Assembly: GCA_028042835.1 (NCBI GenBank)
Contig: JAOFOL010000015.1
Span: 1-40,000, forward strand
DNA length: 40,000 nucleotides
DNA from: Opitutales bacterium
Lineage (GTDB): Bacteria > Verrucomicrobiota > Verrucomicrobiia > Opitutales > Seribacteraceae
Direction: 5' to 3'
In this document: one piece after another, positions 8,102 to 19,300 of the stretch
Layout: the number at the start of each line of letters is the position of its first letter
How positions within the stretch are numbered: the stretch's first letter is position 1
Program-made: the position numbers and the translations under genes
Notes under the pieces: generated by a model
Databases searched by the model: none
What the model was told of the DNA's origin: nothing
Seen by the model: only the letters and a program-made list of their open reading frames with translations

Positions 8102-10615
8102 ATGATTTCAAGCGGACCATCCCGCTCCTTTACTCAGGATTCCGTTGAATCATGGTTCTGGAAGTTATCTGTTTACGATTGGGAAAATCAATTCTGCAAA
8201 AAATCTCTTCTCGCGGGGAGAAGTTTTTATCGAGAAGGTAGAATCAGTGGATTGGATATTAGCCCAGAACAAATCATCCTCATTCGCAAGATCAACCGGG
8301 AGGAATCCTACTCCGTCATGGAATGGAAAGGAAAAAAACTCACATTCAGAACTTCCCTTGATGATGAAGATTTAGGAAAGGCAATTGCCGTAGCTGGTCT
8401 GTACGAACTTGAAGAACTGATAGCTGAAATTCATGAGGAGGATCCAATGATTAACAGTCATCCGGAAATCAATGTTGAAAACAAAATACAAGGAGAAACT
8501 AATCATTTAAAGGACGAGGCTAAATCTTTAAATCACCCTAAAAACCAAGAAACTCATACCTTACAAATTGAACTCTCAATTTCAGGGAAACGAGGTTTAG
8601 TTGCTTATCCTAAATGGAGAGGAAAAAACGGAAATTGTATTCCAGCTTACGGGTCTGGAGCAAATACAGGGAAGTTCATTGCTGACGGTTCTAAATTAAT
8701 TCAATTTGCGAGAGAATCGGTGGAAGCCGGTTTTATATTCGATAAAGGGAGGGGCCTATTTTTCTTGAATAATTGGGAACAGGTGGGTGAATTTGCCACT
8801 TTAAGACTACGCGAATGGGAACAAGGCTTTAAAGTAAAATATATCGGTGATGCATCTCTGATAAAAAAGGGAAATAATGAAGTTCGTTGGGAAATAGAAG
8901 CTCAGAGTAAAGATAAGAGTTCAATGCAGCTCCAAGATAACTTTCAGTTAGGAAATCGAAAGTTGAACTCTAAGCTTACTTGGAAGATGAGTAAACTTGG
9001 AAAAGGTACAATGTTCTTTCAAGGACATGGGTTGATCAGGCTCAATAGAGAACAAGTTGAGGACTTTGAATGGTGGAAGAAAAATAAAGGAGGAAACTAC
9101 CAGGAAAACTGGCCGAGATATATGCTTTTTTCTCTTTTTGCCCGTAAATATTTAAAGACACGACCAGATGGAGAGTTGGCCAAGTGGGAATCGTCTATTC
9201 GTGGCGTAAGGCATACAAAATTTAAGAATAAGATCTCTTTTTTACGTTCGTATCAAAAAGAAGGTGTATCCAGACTCAAATGGCTAAACGATCTAGGGTG
9301 CCATGGTTTACTTGCAGACGAAATGGGCTTGGGCAAAACGGTACAATCCTTGGCTTTACTTAGATCTTCAAAAAAGTTAGCCCTGCCTGATTTAGTGGTT
9401 TGCCCTGCTTCAGTCGTTCCCGTTTGGATCCAAGAAGTGGCCACTCATTTCCCTGAAATTTCGATTGAAGTTTTGAAACAGGGTAATAATTTTACCAAGG
9501 GTACAAAGGCTTGTCTATGGATAGCAAGTTACACCCAGATTCGCAGACACAGATCACTGCTTGAAAAAAATAATTTTCGTTACGCTATCCTTGATGAAGC
9601 ACAAATGATAAAAAATCCACAGGCCAAAGTAACCCAAGCCTGTCTCGCAATTAATGCAAAATTCAGGTTAGCTCTTTCAGGTACTCCGATCGAAAACTCA
9701 GCTATAGATTTATGGACTATATTCAGGTTCCTGATGCCGGGTCTGCTCGGGAGTAAAAAAGAATTGGAGGATGAATTACAAAAAGATTCTCAGAAGACAT
9801 TTGGTTTAATCAGGCGACAAATTTCTCCTTTTATAATTCGTAGAATGAAACAGGATGTTGCGAAAGAACTTCCTCCCAAAATTGAGGCAGAGGTACCATG
9901 TATTCTTAATCAAGAGCAGAAAAAAACATACAAAATACTTGTTGAGCAGGGAATCTTAGACCATGGAGGAAACCTGAATGAAGCGGTCAGGAATTCACCG
10001 ACTCATGTGTTTTCTTTGCTCACCCGGCTTAGACAAACATGTTGTGACTTACGACTTTTACCCAATCATAAAGAAATTATAGAAAATGGGGCGAAAGGGA
10101 CTTTGCTAATTCAAAAGCTTAGTGACCTGTCAAAGAATGGTTCCAAAGCTATCGTCTTCAGTCAATTCACATCTTTTTTATCGATCCTCGAAAAATCTAT
10201 AAAAACGGAAGTTCCCGATATAGAGATACACAAGCTCACAGGAGCAACCAGAGATAGAACTAAACCGGTGAAAACATTTCAGGAAACTGAGAAACCTGCG
10301 GTCATGTTGGCATCGTTGAAGGCTGCCGGACTGGGAGTCACCCTAACTGCAGCTGATTATGTTTTCTTAATGGATCCTTGGTGGAATCCAGCAATAGAAG
10401 AACAAGCGATTGATCGTGCCCACCGAATTGGACGATCCAAACCAATATTCATCTATAGATTTATTGCACAAGGAACAATTGAGGAACGAGTCAGAGAACT
10501 ACAACAAGAGAAAAAAGAAACCTTTGAACAAATTATCGGAGACCTTGAAAAACCTACCCACTTGCTTAATCATTTCTCTAGTTTGGAAGATTTGATTAAG
10601 CTTGAAGAAACTTAA
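8102..10615 (+). CDS. SNF2-family DEAD/DEAH-type helicase with degenerate SWIM-like N-terminus
   Basis: This 837-residue SNF2/Rad54-type ATPase is predicted to translocate on DNA and remodel protein-DNA complexes. Walker A is DEMGLGKT (406-413), Walker B is DEAQ (498-501), and motif III is ALSGTPIENS. The C-terminal helicase lobe has IVFSQFTSFLSIL, LASLKAAGLGVTLTAADYV, DPWWNPAIEEQAIDRAHRIG and a closing QGTIEERV. Residues about 33-115 (LLAGRSFYREGRISGLDIS, then YSVMEW, then DLGKAIAVAGLYELEEL) follow the SWIM-domain pattern of bacterial SNF2 proteins but have none of the CxC...CxH zinc ligands. The gene is 107 bases after glgA. Its stop overlaps the stop of the convergent PEP-CTERM gene. Confidence 0.92.
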   Translation: MISSGPSRSFTQDSVESWFWKLSVYDWENQFCKKSLLAGRSFYREGRISGLDISPEQIILIRKINREESYSVMEWKGKKLTFRTSLDDEDLGKAIAVAGLYELEELIAEIHEEDPMINSHPEINVENKIQGETNHLKDEAKSLNHPKNQETHTLQIELSISGKRGLVAYPKWRGKNGNCIPAYGSGANTGKFIADGSKLIQFARESVEAGFIFDKGRGLFFLNNWEQVGEFATLRLREWEQGFKVKYIGDASLIKKGNNEVRWEIEAQSKDKSSMQLQDNFQLGNRKLNSKLTWKMSKLGKGTMFFQGHGLIRLNREQVEDFEWWKKNKGGNYQENWPRYMLFSLFARKYLKTRPDGELAKWESSIRGVRHTKFKNKISFLRSYQKEGVSRLKWLNDLGCHGLLADEMGLGKTVQSLALLRSSKKLALPDLVVCPASVVPVWIQEVATHFPEISIEVLKQGNNFTKGTKACLWIASYTQIRRHRSLLEKNNFRYAILDEAQMIKNPQAKVTQACLAINAKFRLALSGTPIENSAIDLWTIFRFLMPGLLGSKKELEDELQKDSQKTFGLIRRQISPFIIRRMKQDVAKELPPKIEAEVPCILNQEQKKTYKILVEQGILDHGGNLNEAVRNSPTHVFSLLTRLRQTCCDLRLLPNHKEIIENGAKGTLLIQKLSDLSKNGSKAIVFSQFTSFLSILEKSIKTEVPDIEIHKLTGATRDRTKPVKTFQETEKPAVMLASLKAAGLGVTLTAADYVFLMDPWWNPAIEEQAIDRAHRIGRSKPIFIYRFIAQGTIEERVRELQQEKKETFEQIIGDLEKPTHLLNHFSSLEDLIKLEET

Positions 10616-13125
10616 CAGTCTTTAAAGTCCTTACCTTCAGTCATTTCCAAGTTTCTTTTACGGAACCTGCGAATAAAATTACATCCAGGAAGTAAGAGCA
10701 AACCGGTAACCATAAAATAAGTGGAAGGCTCAGGAACTGCAGAGTACTGTAGGTAGAAACTCTTATCCGAAGTATTATAGTAGACACTCCAATCTCCATA
10801 ATAAAAATTATTTACTGCTGCCCAGTTGTCGCTGTTTATATTAAATCCACTAACTTCCCTCGATGAACCTGGGGCAGCATTCCACCCTGCACCAGTTCCA
10901 GTATGTTGCATAAACTTAAAGCCAGATGCACCAGTTTTTGTGGTGCCTAGACCATAATCCCCGCTCACCCCACCAGCACTGCCATTCGCCGCAAGACTGT
11001 AGATATTAATATCAAAAGAATCGGATTCACTAAAATCAAGAGTATCAAACTTCAGAACATCCCAATCTGCACCATCACCGTTATCTCCAGCAAAATCTCT
11101 AATTTCCCAATCGAAAACCCCACCATTTTTCAGACCAATCTTGTCGATTTGGATTGTACCAATACTCAAATTCAAATTATCCGCCCCGGCATTATTGTGA
11201 TTTCCAGCAACTACCTGATAATCTGAAGTACCGTTACTCATCGATGATGCGAGTGCAATACCGGGACTCAAGACATCAATCTGCCCCGTTCCTGACCCTA
11301 TGTCAATCTGCGTCCCTGATCCATTGTCAATGATTCCAGCCGCACCGATGATCCCACCTCCAATAACGCTCTTTTTATCAGTATTGTTAGATGACTGCTC
11401 ACCACGAATTACATTAGTAACTGTTTTTCCAGCACCAATAGAGAGTTTTCCATGCTCTATGGTTGTTGTTCCTGTACCAAGAGCACTATTATCACCAGCA
11501 ACTAAAATACCGCCATCTTTGGTACCCCCACCATCTGCGATGATAATACCACCCGCAAAATCAGATGATGAAGCCCCATTTAAGGTCAGCTTTCCGCTTC
11601 CTGTTTTTCGTAAAATAAAATTTGCACTCGCATCTTCTGTAATTGCTCCGGTTATAATTTGATGTGCGTCAAAATTAGTGCCACCTCCCACGTCAATGGT
11701 AACTCCGCTATTATTTCCTGCTAAATTTATTCCCCCACCGAATGTCTTTGCTGGGGTAGTGTTAGCAAATCCAAGTTCAACAATTTTCCCAGTCGCACCT
11801 AATCCAGAACTATCGAGTTTGAGAGTGGTTCCACTTTCGCCGACCAAATATTCTGCTTTTTGCGATTTACCGCTCGCTGGCGTCAAGGAAAGTGTCCCCT
11901 CGTCTACATTGATGAATCCAGAAGATGCTCCGTCTGATGCGGCATCAGCAAGATTTACATTACCAGTAAGAGTTTGCGTACCAGATCCAGTTTTCATCAG
12001 AGATAAGTCAGTACTACTACCCGAACCACTTGCTGCATGTATACCGCCTGCATATGTAAAAGAACTACTTGATGCAGCAGCGTGAATAGTGAGTTGATGC
12101 TCCTCAGTTGTACCTGAACCACCATCAATGTAATTAGATGCACTGGTACCGGTGAGTCCACTAACTACCATACTTCCCTTCCCTCCGGAATCACTCAAGT
12201 CGAGATTATTAGAGTTAAGATAAGTGCTTGATAAATAGGTTAAAGTTGTAACAAAATCGTCTGAAGTGGGATCAGTCGCGGTGCCTGGGATTGCCGTGCT
12301 ACTAACAGCGGTATCGCTTGTGGTTTTCTTTGCATAAAGACTTGTTGCACCGTTATTTGTACCATAATTAGTATTATCAAATTCGAAGCGAAGATTTGGA
12401 TCAAGATTATCACTGTTAGCAGTATCTGTATGCAGATACATTTGCGTGGTACTTCCTCCACTTGGCCATGTCCAGTTAGAGTTCATTACTGTATTGTAAC
12501 TGGTTACAGCCTCAGTTTGCGAGGTTGAATCATAAAACCTCATACCAAGCGGAGTGCTTGATGAAGAAAGTAAAGCAAGAGCAGTCGTTAAATTGGCAGG
12601 GGTATCGTCACCTGTCTGAATTTGATAAGCTGATTCAGCCGCTTGGTTTGACACAGCATTTGCATTCCAACTCCCATCATTAACAAACTGTGTTTGGAAT
12701 GCTACTTGACCCGCCGCAACAGTTTCGTAAGCGGGAGATCCATCTCCCCAATCTTGCCCGATGTAAGTTTGGGAAGTAATTGGAACCCACGAACCGCTGA
12801 ATAATGTAGTTGATGCAGTATCTGCACCAGAACCAGATCCACCCAATGCATTATCATCACCTAGATCAGCAAAGAAACCAAGTTCGATAAGGTCACCTTT
12901 ACTCCAAGAACTATCGGGACCTCCAGTAGTGTTAACCAATGCACTGCCCGCGAAGTCTTTGAGAGTTTGAATAGGGCTTGGATTGTTGGACCAAGGGCTA
13001 TCCCCTAAGTCATCAAACAAAGGAGAATCATCTCCAGCATAGGTTCCCCAATGAACTTCGAAATTAGCTGCTTCTAAATGTAACGAAAAAACAAAAGCTA
13101 AAATGAAAATATTCCTCGAAATCAT
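10612..13125 (-). CDS. PEP-CTERM protein with autotransporter-type beta-strand repeats
   Basis: This is an 837-residue exported protein. A signal peptide (about residues 1-19, FILAFVFSLHLEA) is followed by a domain of about 230 residues with FSGSWVPITSQTYIGQDW and TPLGMRFYDSTSQTEAVTSY; this domain also occurs in the divergent giant protein. The middle is Gly/Ser/Thr-rich with autotransporter-associated beta-strand repeats such as MKTGSGTQTLTGNVNL and LRKTGSGKLTLNGASSSDFA. The C-terminus has VPEPS at 797-801, a hydrophobic stretch and RRFRKR ending at 824, the PEP-CTERM sorting signal read by an exosortase. An unusual 13-residue tail follows the Arg cluster. It is likely surface exposed or matrix associated. 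The function is unknown, and no exosortase gene is in this window. Confidence 0.88.
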   Translation of the reverse strand: MISRNIFILAFVFSLHLEAANFEVHWGTYAGDDSPLFDDLGDSPWSNNPSPIQTLKDFAGSALVNTTGGPDSSWSKGDLIELGFFADLGDDNALGGSGSGADTASTTLFSGSWVPITSQTYIGQDWGDGSPAYETVAAGQVAFQTQFVNDGSWNANAVSNQAAESAYQIQTGDDTPANLTTALALLSSSSTPLGMRFYDSTSQTEAVTSYNTVMNSNWTWPSGGSTTQMYLHTDTANSDNLDPNLRFEFDNTNYGTNNGATSLYAKKTTSDTAVSSTAIPGTATDPTSDDFVTTLTYLSSTYLNSNNLDLSDSGGKGSMVVSGLTGTSASNYIDGGSGTTEEHQLTIHAAASSSSFTYAGGIHAASGSGSSTDLSLMKTGSGTQTLTGNVNLADAASDGASSGFINVDEGTLSLTPASGKSQKAEYLVGESGTTLKLDSSGLGATGKIVELGFANTTPAKTFGGGINLAGNNSGVTIDVGGGTNFDAHQIITGAITEDASANFILRKTGSGKLTLNGASSSDFAGGIIIADGGGTKDGGILVAGDNSALGTGTTTIEHGKLSIGAGKTVTNVIRGEQSSNNTDKKSVIGGGIIGAAGIIDNGSGTQIDIGSGTGQIDVLSPGIALASSMSNGTSDYQVVAGNHNNAGADNLNLSIGTIQIDKIGLKNGGVFDWEIRDFAGDNGDGADWDVLKFDTLDFSESDSFDINIYSLAANGSAGGVSGDYGLGTTKTGASGFKFMQHTGTGAGWNAAPGSSREVSGFNINSDNWAAVNNFYYGDWSVYYNTSDKSFYLQYSAVPEPSTYFMVTGLLLLPGCNFIRRFRKRNLEMTEGKDFKDC

Positions 13126-13302
13126 GGTAATTCTTAAATGTCAGCTAAAATTCAAACTTAGTCAACTTATAATCAATTTGATTGCGGGCTTAAAGCTTAG
13201 TAAAAAATGATCCTAATTGGCTTAAAAAAATTCTATTATTTCTTGCTAATCACTAAGATATTGAAGTAATCTAATGTTATCTGCCCAAAAGAGTTAAAGC
13301 CC

Positions 13303-13341
13303 GGTGCGAATCACGACGAGCGGGGACAATTAGTCCGCTCA
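13303..13341 (+). other. GC-rich hairpin upstream of the giant repeat protein gene
   Basis: In an otherwise AT-rich divergent gap (13126-13353) a GC-rich patch contains GAGCGGGGAC, a short AATTA loop and GTCCGCTC. The arms GGAC/GTCC and GAGC/GCTC pair with a two-base bulge. It lies about 15-35 bases before the GTG start at 13354, so it would sit in the mRNA leader and could affect translation. No known riboswitch class was recognised. Confidence 0.3.
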
Positions 13342-13353
13342 ACCCTTTCCTTT

Positions 13354-16300
13354 GTGCTCAAATTTTTGCAACTTGCTTTGATACCCTTTGACAGAACAAA
13401 ATTCTGTTCATCGAAAATCATCCACTTCATCCTCGGAATCATTGGTTTTCAACTGGGAATAATAGCATTCAATGCAAACGCTGCAGTTCGGCAAATTGTA
13501 ATCCATTGCTCTACGCAGACGACTAATAACAACCCAAACATTCTTTTTGACTCGAATAACAATCCATTAAGCTCGGGAGTTGCTCGAAATGGGGACGGTT
13601 ATCTCGTAACTCTTGGATATTACAACCAAGCAACTTCTGATTCTCCATCAAACCATTTCAATGGAGACTGGGTCCCCCTTACGGAAGGCACCCGCATTGG
13701 AGACTCCAGTACAGGGTACGGATTCAATGATGGAATGTTTTCCTTTACATCCACATTTACCGAAGGAAGTGATATCGTGAATATCTTTCCCTTTGAACCT
13801 GCGTTTTTCCAACTCACCTCTCCTCATGCTATCTCGAGTTCCCTTCCTGCACCCGGGACTCCGCTTTGCATCAAATTTTATGATAGTGCAGAACTTTCTG
13901 CATCCACAAAGTATAATGCGGTTACCGGCACAGATTGGCTTTGGCCATCCTTTTCCTCAGGAATACCGGTTAACTATTATTTTAAAATTTCAAATGGAAT
14001 CCCACCCCCCAACTCAAAATGGAAATATGGTAAAACTCTTAAATACAATGCTCCGACTTTTCAAACTACAGAACTGATTGATTTCGTACCTGATCTGTAT
14101 AATCTTATCATTTCTCACAACGCGGGTGGCACAGTCAATGATGTTAACGCAAGTTATCCTGACGAGTCCTCTGTTGAATTAATCGCAACCCCTGATCCCC
14201 ATATGGAATTCGTGGGATGGATAGGAGATGGAGTGAGTGATCCGCTTTTCCCATCCACAGTGGTATTTATGACTGAGGATAGAAATGTAACAGCCGTATT
14301 TCAGCCAAAATTATATGAGCTAAAAATTGTGTCTTCGGGTGTTGGTAACCTTATTGGTTCCGGAGAGTATTCATTTGGAGAGCAAGTCAATATAACTGCA
14401 ACTCCTTCGCTTGGATTCGAATTTTCCTACTGGGAAGGTTTTGGTATTGATAATAACCTGACCGCGACCACTTCGATTCAAATATCACAGGACCAGCAAA
14501 TAAAAGCGGTCTTTATGCCCAAACAGCAGGTTTTTACTGCTTTATCGGAGAATGCTAGTTTTGGTACAGTTCAAATCATTCAATCAGGGCCCTATAGAAA
14601 TGGGACCATCTATGATATTTTCGCTCAGCCTAATCTTGGTTATACCTTCTCCCATTGGTCTAGTACAAACAATGCACTCTACATGCTTGACTCCAACATG
14701 TCGGCAAGTACCAAAGTCAATTTATCTGATGACGCTCTTCTCTTCGCTCACTTCACAGAGACTAAACATAAATTAGAAATCTTACTTGGGGCAGGAGGAG
14801 AGAGTGTATCTCCAGCAACCTCAAATTACGGAATTCACGAGATTGTGGCGATCAATGCGACCCCTTTAACTGGTTACGAATTCACCAAGTGGCATGACCC
14901 CGCTGGAATTGTGGTAGACCCGTATGTAAGTTCTACGGATGTAAATATGAGTCTTACCACTGGGGATCATAGTATTCTCGCAAACTTCACTAGGAAATTT
15001 TATGATATAAATATTACTGAAGGTACTGGAGGAAATGTGATTTTGGATACTCCTAATGGACCATGGAATCATTTTGGAACATACACAATTACAGCGTTGC
15101 CTCATCCAGGTTACAAATTCGTATCTTGGAATGGAAATCAAATTTCCATCGAATCTCTGGTTCAAGGAAATCAGCAACCAAGCAATCAAATCTCACTGAC
15201 AAGCAATGTTTCATTGCATGCTCACTTCACTCCTGAGGAATACTTTATTTCTGTTTCTAGCGGTAATGGAGGAACCGCTTCAGGAGGAGGGCAATATTCG
15301 ATTGAAAATCAACCAGAACTTTCGGCAACTCATTCACCCGGATGGGAATTCTCTCATTGGGACGGGAATGAAAGTTATCTAGTCTATCTATCATCGGTCT
15401 CATCTCCCAAAGTGTTAGTTAATTTAACAGAAGCCCCGCCATCGATGACATTCGAAGCAGTCTTTAAACGACCAAGTTTTGTATTGAGTCTACAAGCTTC
15501 CGAGGGTGGTACCGTTAATGGTCAGAATAATTTTGAAATGGATGTGGAAAGTGGGTCGGAAGTCACCCTTTCTGCTCAACCAAATATCGGTTGGAGTTTT
15601 GATCGGTGGTTTGGAACTGAAGAAGATTCAATTAAAAATCCCGATGTTTCAATATTGATTACTTCAGATACTTCCATCGAGTCCATTTTTAAAAAGAAAT
15701 CCTACAACTTAGGATTAACGCAAACTACTGATGGAGAAAGTAGCGGTGCCGGCTTTTATGAATTCGCTGACAGTGTTGAAATAATAGCAGTTCCCAAAGA
15801 TGGATTTGTCTTTGAAAAATGGATAGGTGACATTGAGTATATTGACTCCAATTTAAATGCCAAAACTTATGTAAAGATTCCAGATTCGAACATAACCCTC
15901 ACTCCAGTTTTTTCAATTATCCCTATTAACATTACTGTTAATGTATCAGGAACAGGTCATGTTAGCGGAGCAGGTGCAAAAGATCCTCGTGAACCTTTTG
16001 CCCTTGCTGCAATCGGCGGAGCCCCCAGTAATAGCAGCCCCCGCGGTCATGATTTACTCAAATGGTCTTGGAGTGATGATCAAGGAACCCTTTTAACCAG
16101 TACTGACAACCCCCTTACGCTCTCCTCGACAACTGACTTGGTATTAAATGCAGAGTTTTATGCAATCCCACCTGATGAAGTAGATGTAAAAATAATCTCA
16201 TCCCCCTCAAGTGGAGGTATTATTTTCGATGATCCAAACCAAAGGGTATGGAATATTGATACGGATAAAATTGATAGGAATGTCTCCGTAATTTCCCAAA

Positions 16301-19300
16301 CCGGATATTTTTTCAAAGGGTGGACTATTACTCCTTCCGCTAATTTAAGTCCAAACTGGAGATCTCCTAACATCTCAACGGACCCAATAGCCAACTCAAA
16401 CTTGACGGCACATCTCCAAAGGTTAACTCACAAATTTAAGGTAGTATACGATCAAACCCGAGGATCTGTTTCATCTCACGATTCAAAATATTTCCACACA
16501 GAAAAATTAAATATTACAGCTATTCCAAATGTGCATTATGAATTTGATAAGTGGAATTTAGAAAAAGATAACGAATATGAAATTACCGTAGGTGTATCTA
16601 CTATTAACCCTCAGGCAAAATCATTATTCATTGATGGACTTGAAGGTCTCCGGATTTCATTGGTCAGAGGATTCACTTATCAATTCGATGTCAACCTCGA
16701 TAGCAATGAGAAGTTTTACATTTCAGAAAGGCTATTTGAGCAGACTCCCTTCTCGCATGAATATTTGTCTGGCATAACAAATTCAAGAGTGGAACAGGGA
16801 ATATTACAATTTACCGTATCAACTAGTAGTCCAGATCGATTATATTATCATTCTTCAAACGCTCAGTCACATGGAGGTGTTATCGATATTGTAGACCTAC
16901 CTATAGATGATGTAATTGCTTTTCCTAGTGAATCAAGCATCACACCAACATTTACAACTGACCTTAAATTAAAAGCTTCTTTCAAACCTAAAGAATACAG
17001 TATAAATGTCACCGCAAGTTCTGGGGGTTCAGTGGAGTCAATATCTGATACTTTCAATCATAATGAGAAGGTTTCTTTGATTGCCACTGCCAATGAACAT
17101 TTCGATTTCGTCCGATGGGAAGGGAGTCTTCACATCGAAAACCCTAATGCACCATCAACTAGGCTATCGGTCCATGAAGCAACAAACATTAAAGCGTTCT
17201 TCACTGCTAAACTTTATCCACTCAGTATTTCTTCTGAACCAAAAAATACCGCCTCCTTCACGACAACAAATAATTTACTAGCATTTCCCTTCGGTACAGT
17301 CGTAGAGGTCGAAGCTTTTCCATTATCGGGTTATAAATTCAAGAGATGGGAAGGAAATGTCTTAGAGACAAGTAAGTCCTCGACTAAAATTACCATCTCA
17401 GAATCTAATCAAATAATTGCTGAAATTGCAACCGAACCGCTATCCATCGAAGTAGTTGCAGAGACTCTAAACTACAAAGGGGAAGGGAATGCGAGCATGA
17501 CGGGCGGTGTTTTTTCTGGTGCAAGCATCGTTCAAAGCAATGAGAAGGAAACTTATGTAGCAATTCCAAATGAAGGGTTTGAATTCATAGGGTGGTTTGA
17601 TGGTTTAGGAAATGCATTATCAAACCAACCAAAGTCTGAATTAATCTTCACAAAGAACAGTACGCTATATGCAAAGTTCAAAGAAAAATCTTATCGTCTA
17701 GATATAATGGTTAGCCCACAATACTTAGGCACATTGTATTGGGAAGACCTTATTTCTTTGGATGACCTAAGCTATACCCTTCCTCATGACTATCTTGTAC
17801 AGTTGAAAGCTGAGCCTTTAGAGAATAATCTGTTTCAGAGTTGGGAGTTGTTCACTAGTGCTGACCCTGAAATGAATGCAAATGAAATTTCATTTAAAAT
17901 TAAAGAAAATACTTTTCTTACCGCAAATTTCTCGCCTCCTCTTTCTCCCTCACTCTCTATAGATGTGATTCCTGCAGGAGCAGGCATAGTTGTTGGTAAC
18001 GGAGCCAAGAGTCAATCTGGTAAGCATTACATTTTCGCGACATCCAACCCTGGATATTCCTTCAAGAAGTGGGAGGGACCAGGAATAAGCGACACGCTCT
18101 CCTCTGATACGACAATTGATTTTGATAAAAATACGACTATCCGTGCAGTTTTTGATCGTACAAGTGAGCCCCCTTCAACAGATGGAAATAATGATACTGA
18201 ATTTGTACTTGAGGTTACCCCTTCCAATAAGAATCATGGAAACACTAACCCTATTGGGAAAAATATTTACGCAAAGGGATTAATTCCAATACTAGCAAAA
18301 CCAAAATTAGGATATGTATTTTCTCATTGGAATGGTGAAGGCGTTACTGATAAATACGCGGAATCAACATCTGTCCAATTAGACAAAAATATTTTATTAG
18401 CGGCTATTTTTGAGCCAACGAGTAATCAGCAGAAATATGTAAAGGTTGAAAAATCCATCCTTACATTCGATTATTTAGGTGAAAAGGAATTGAAAACGGA
18501 AACAGGGGGTTCCATTATAGGAGGGACATCATTTGCTGTAGGGTATGAACCTACTTTCAAAATTTACACCAAGGAAGGCTATGAATTCTTGAGATGGGAA
18601 AATTCAATTCGACAGCCCCTCTCGACATCATCTGAAATAACATTTGATTCAGAGTATGACTTCTCACTTGTAGCCGTATTCAAGAAAAAATCATACTCTT
18701 TACAAGTATTATCACAACCGGATGGAAAAGGACTTATTAAATGGCACGGTGAAGGATCTTCTTCTTCGCACATTGATCTTCTTCCTCACGGGCAAACCCT
18801 TTCATTTTCCGCTTATGACCACCTAGATTATAAATTTCTTAATTGGACTACAACTGGTACCAATATTGATGACCCAAGTGAACCAAATCTTAATTTCGTG
18901 ATAAAGTCAGATTTATACATAACTGCAAATTATTACCCGTTGGTAAAAGTTAAACTAACTATTGAATCCACCCCTGCTGCCGGGGGGTGGATTATTGGTG
19001 GTGGAGAATTCGCTTACAATTCAAATCATCTCCTTCACGCAAAACCAAATCCAGGGTACAAATTCCTACGATGGGAAGGTAATCAAATAAATGATAGAAT
19101 TTCTGCTCAAACAAAAATAAATTTAGATCAAGACCTATCTGTGGCTGCAATTTTCGAACCTGATTTAACATACATAGGAAATGATCCAGAATATGATCCG
19201 GGACTTCATTCTTTACAGATTAAAACCAATAATGAAACCCAGGGAAAGACTAGCGGGTCCGGAGTTTATGGTACAGGATGGGTCGTTATCGAAGCGCTGC

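Noticed and set aside
11678-12085. Pro-rich open frame on the plus strand inside the PEP-CTERM gene
   Set aside because: It is the antisense shadow of a Gly/Ser/Thr-rich coding sequence; no start context, no homology pattern and full overlap with a real gene.
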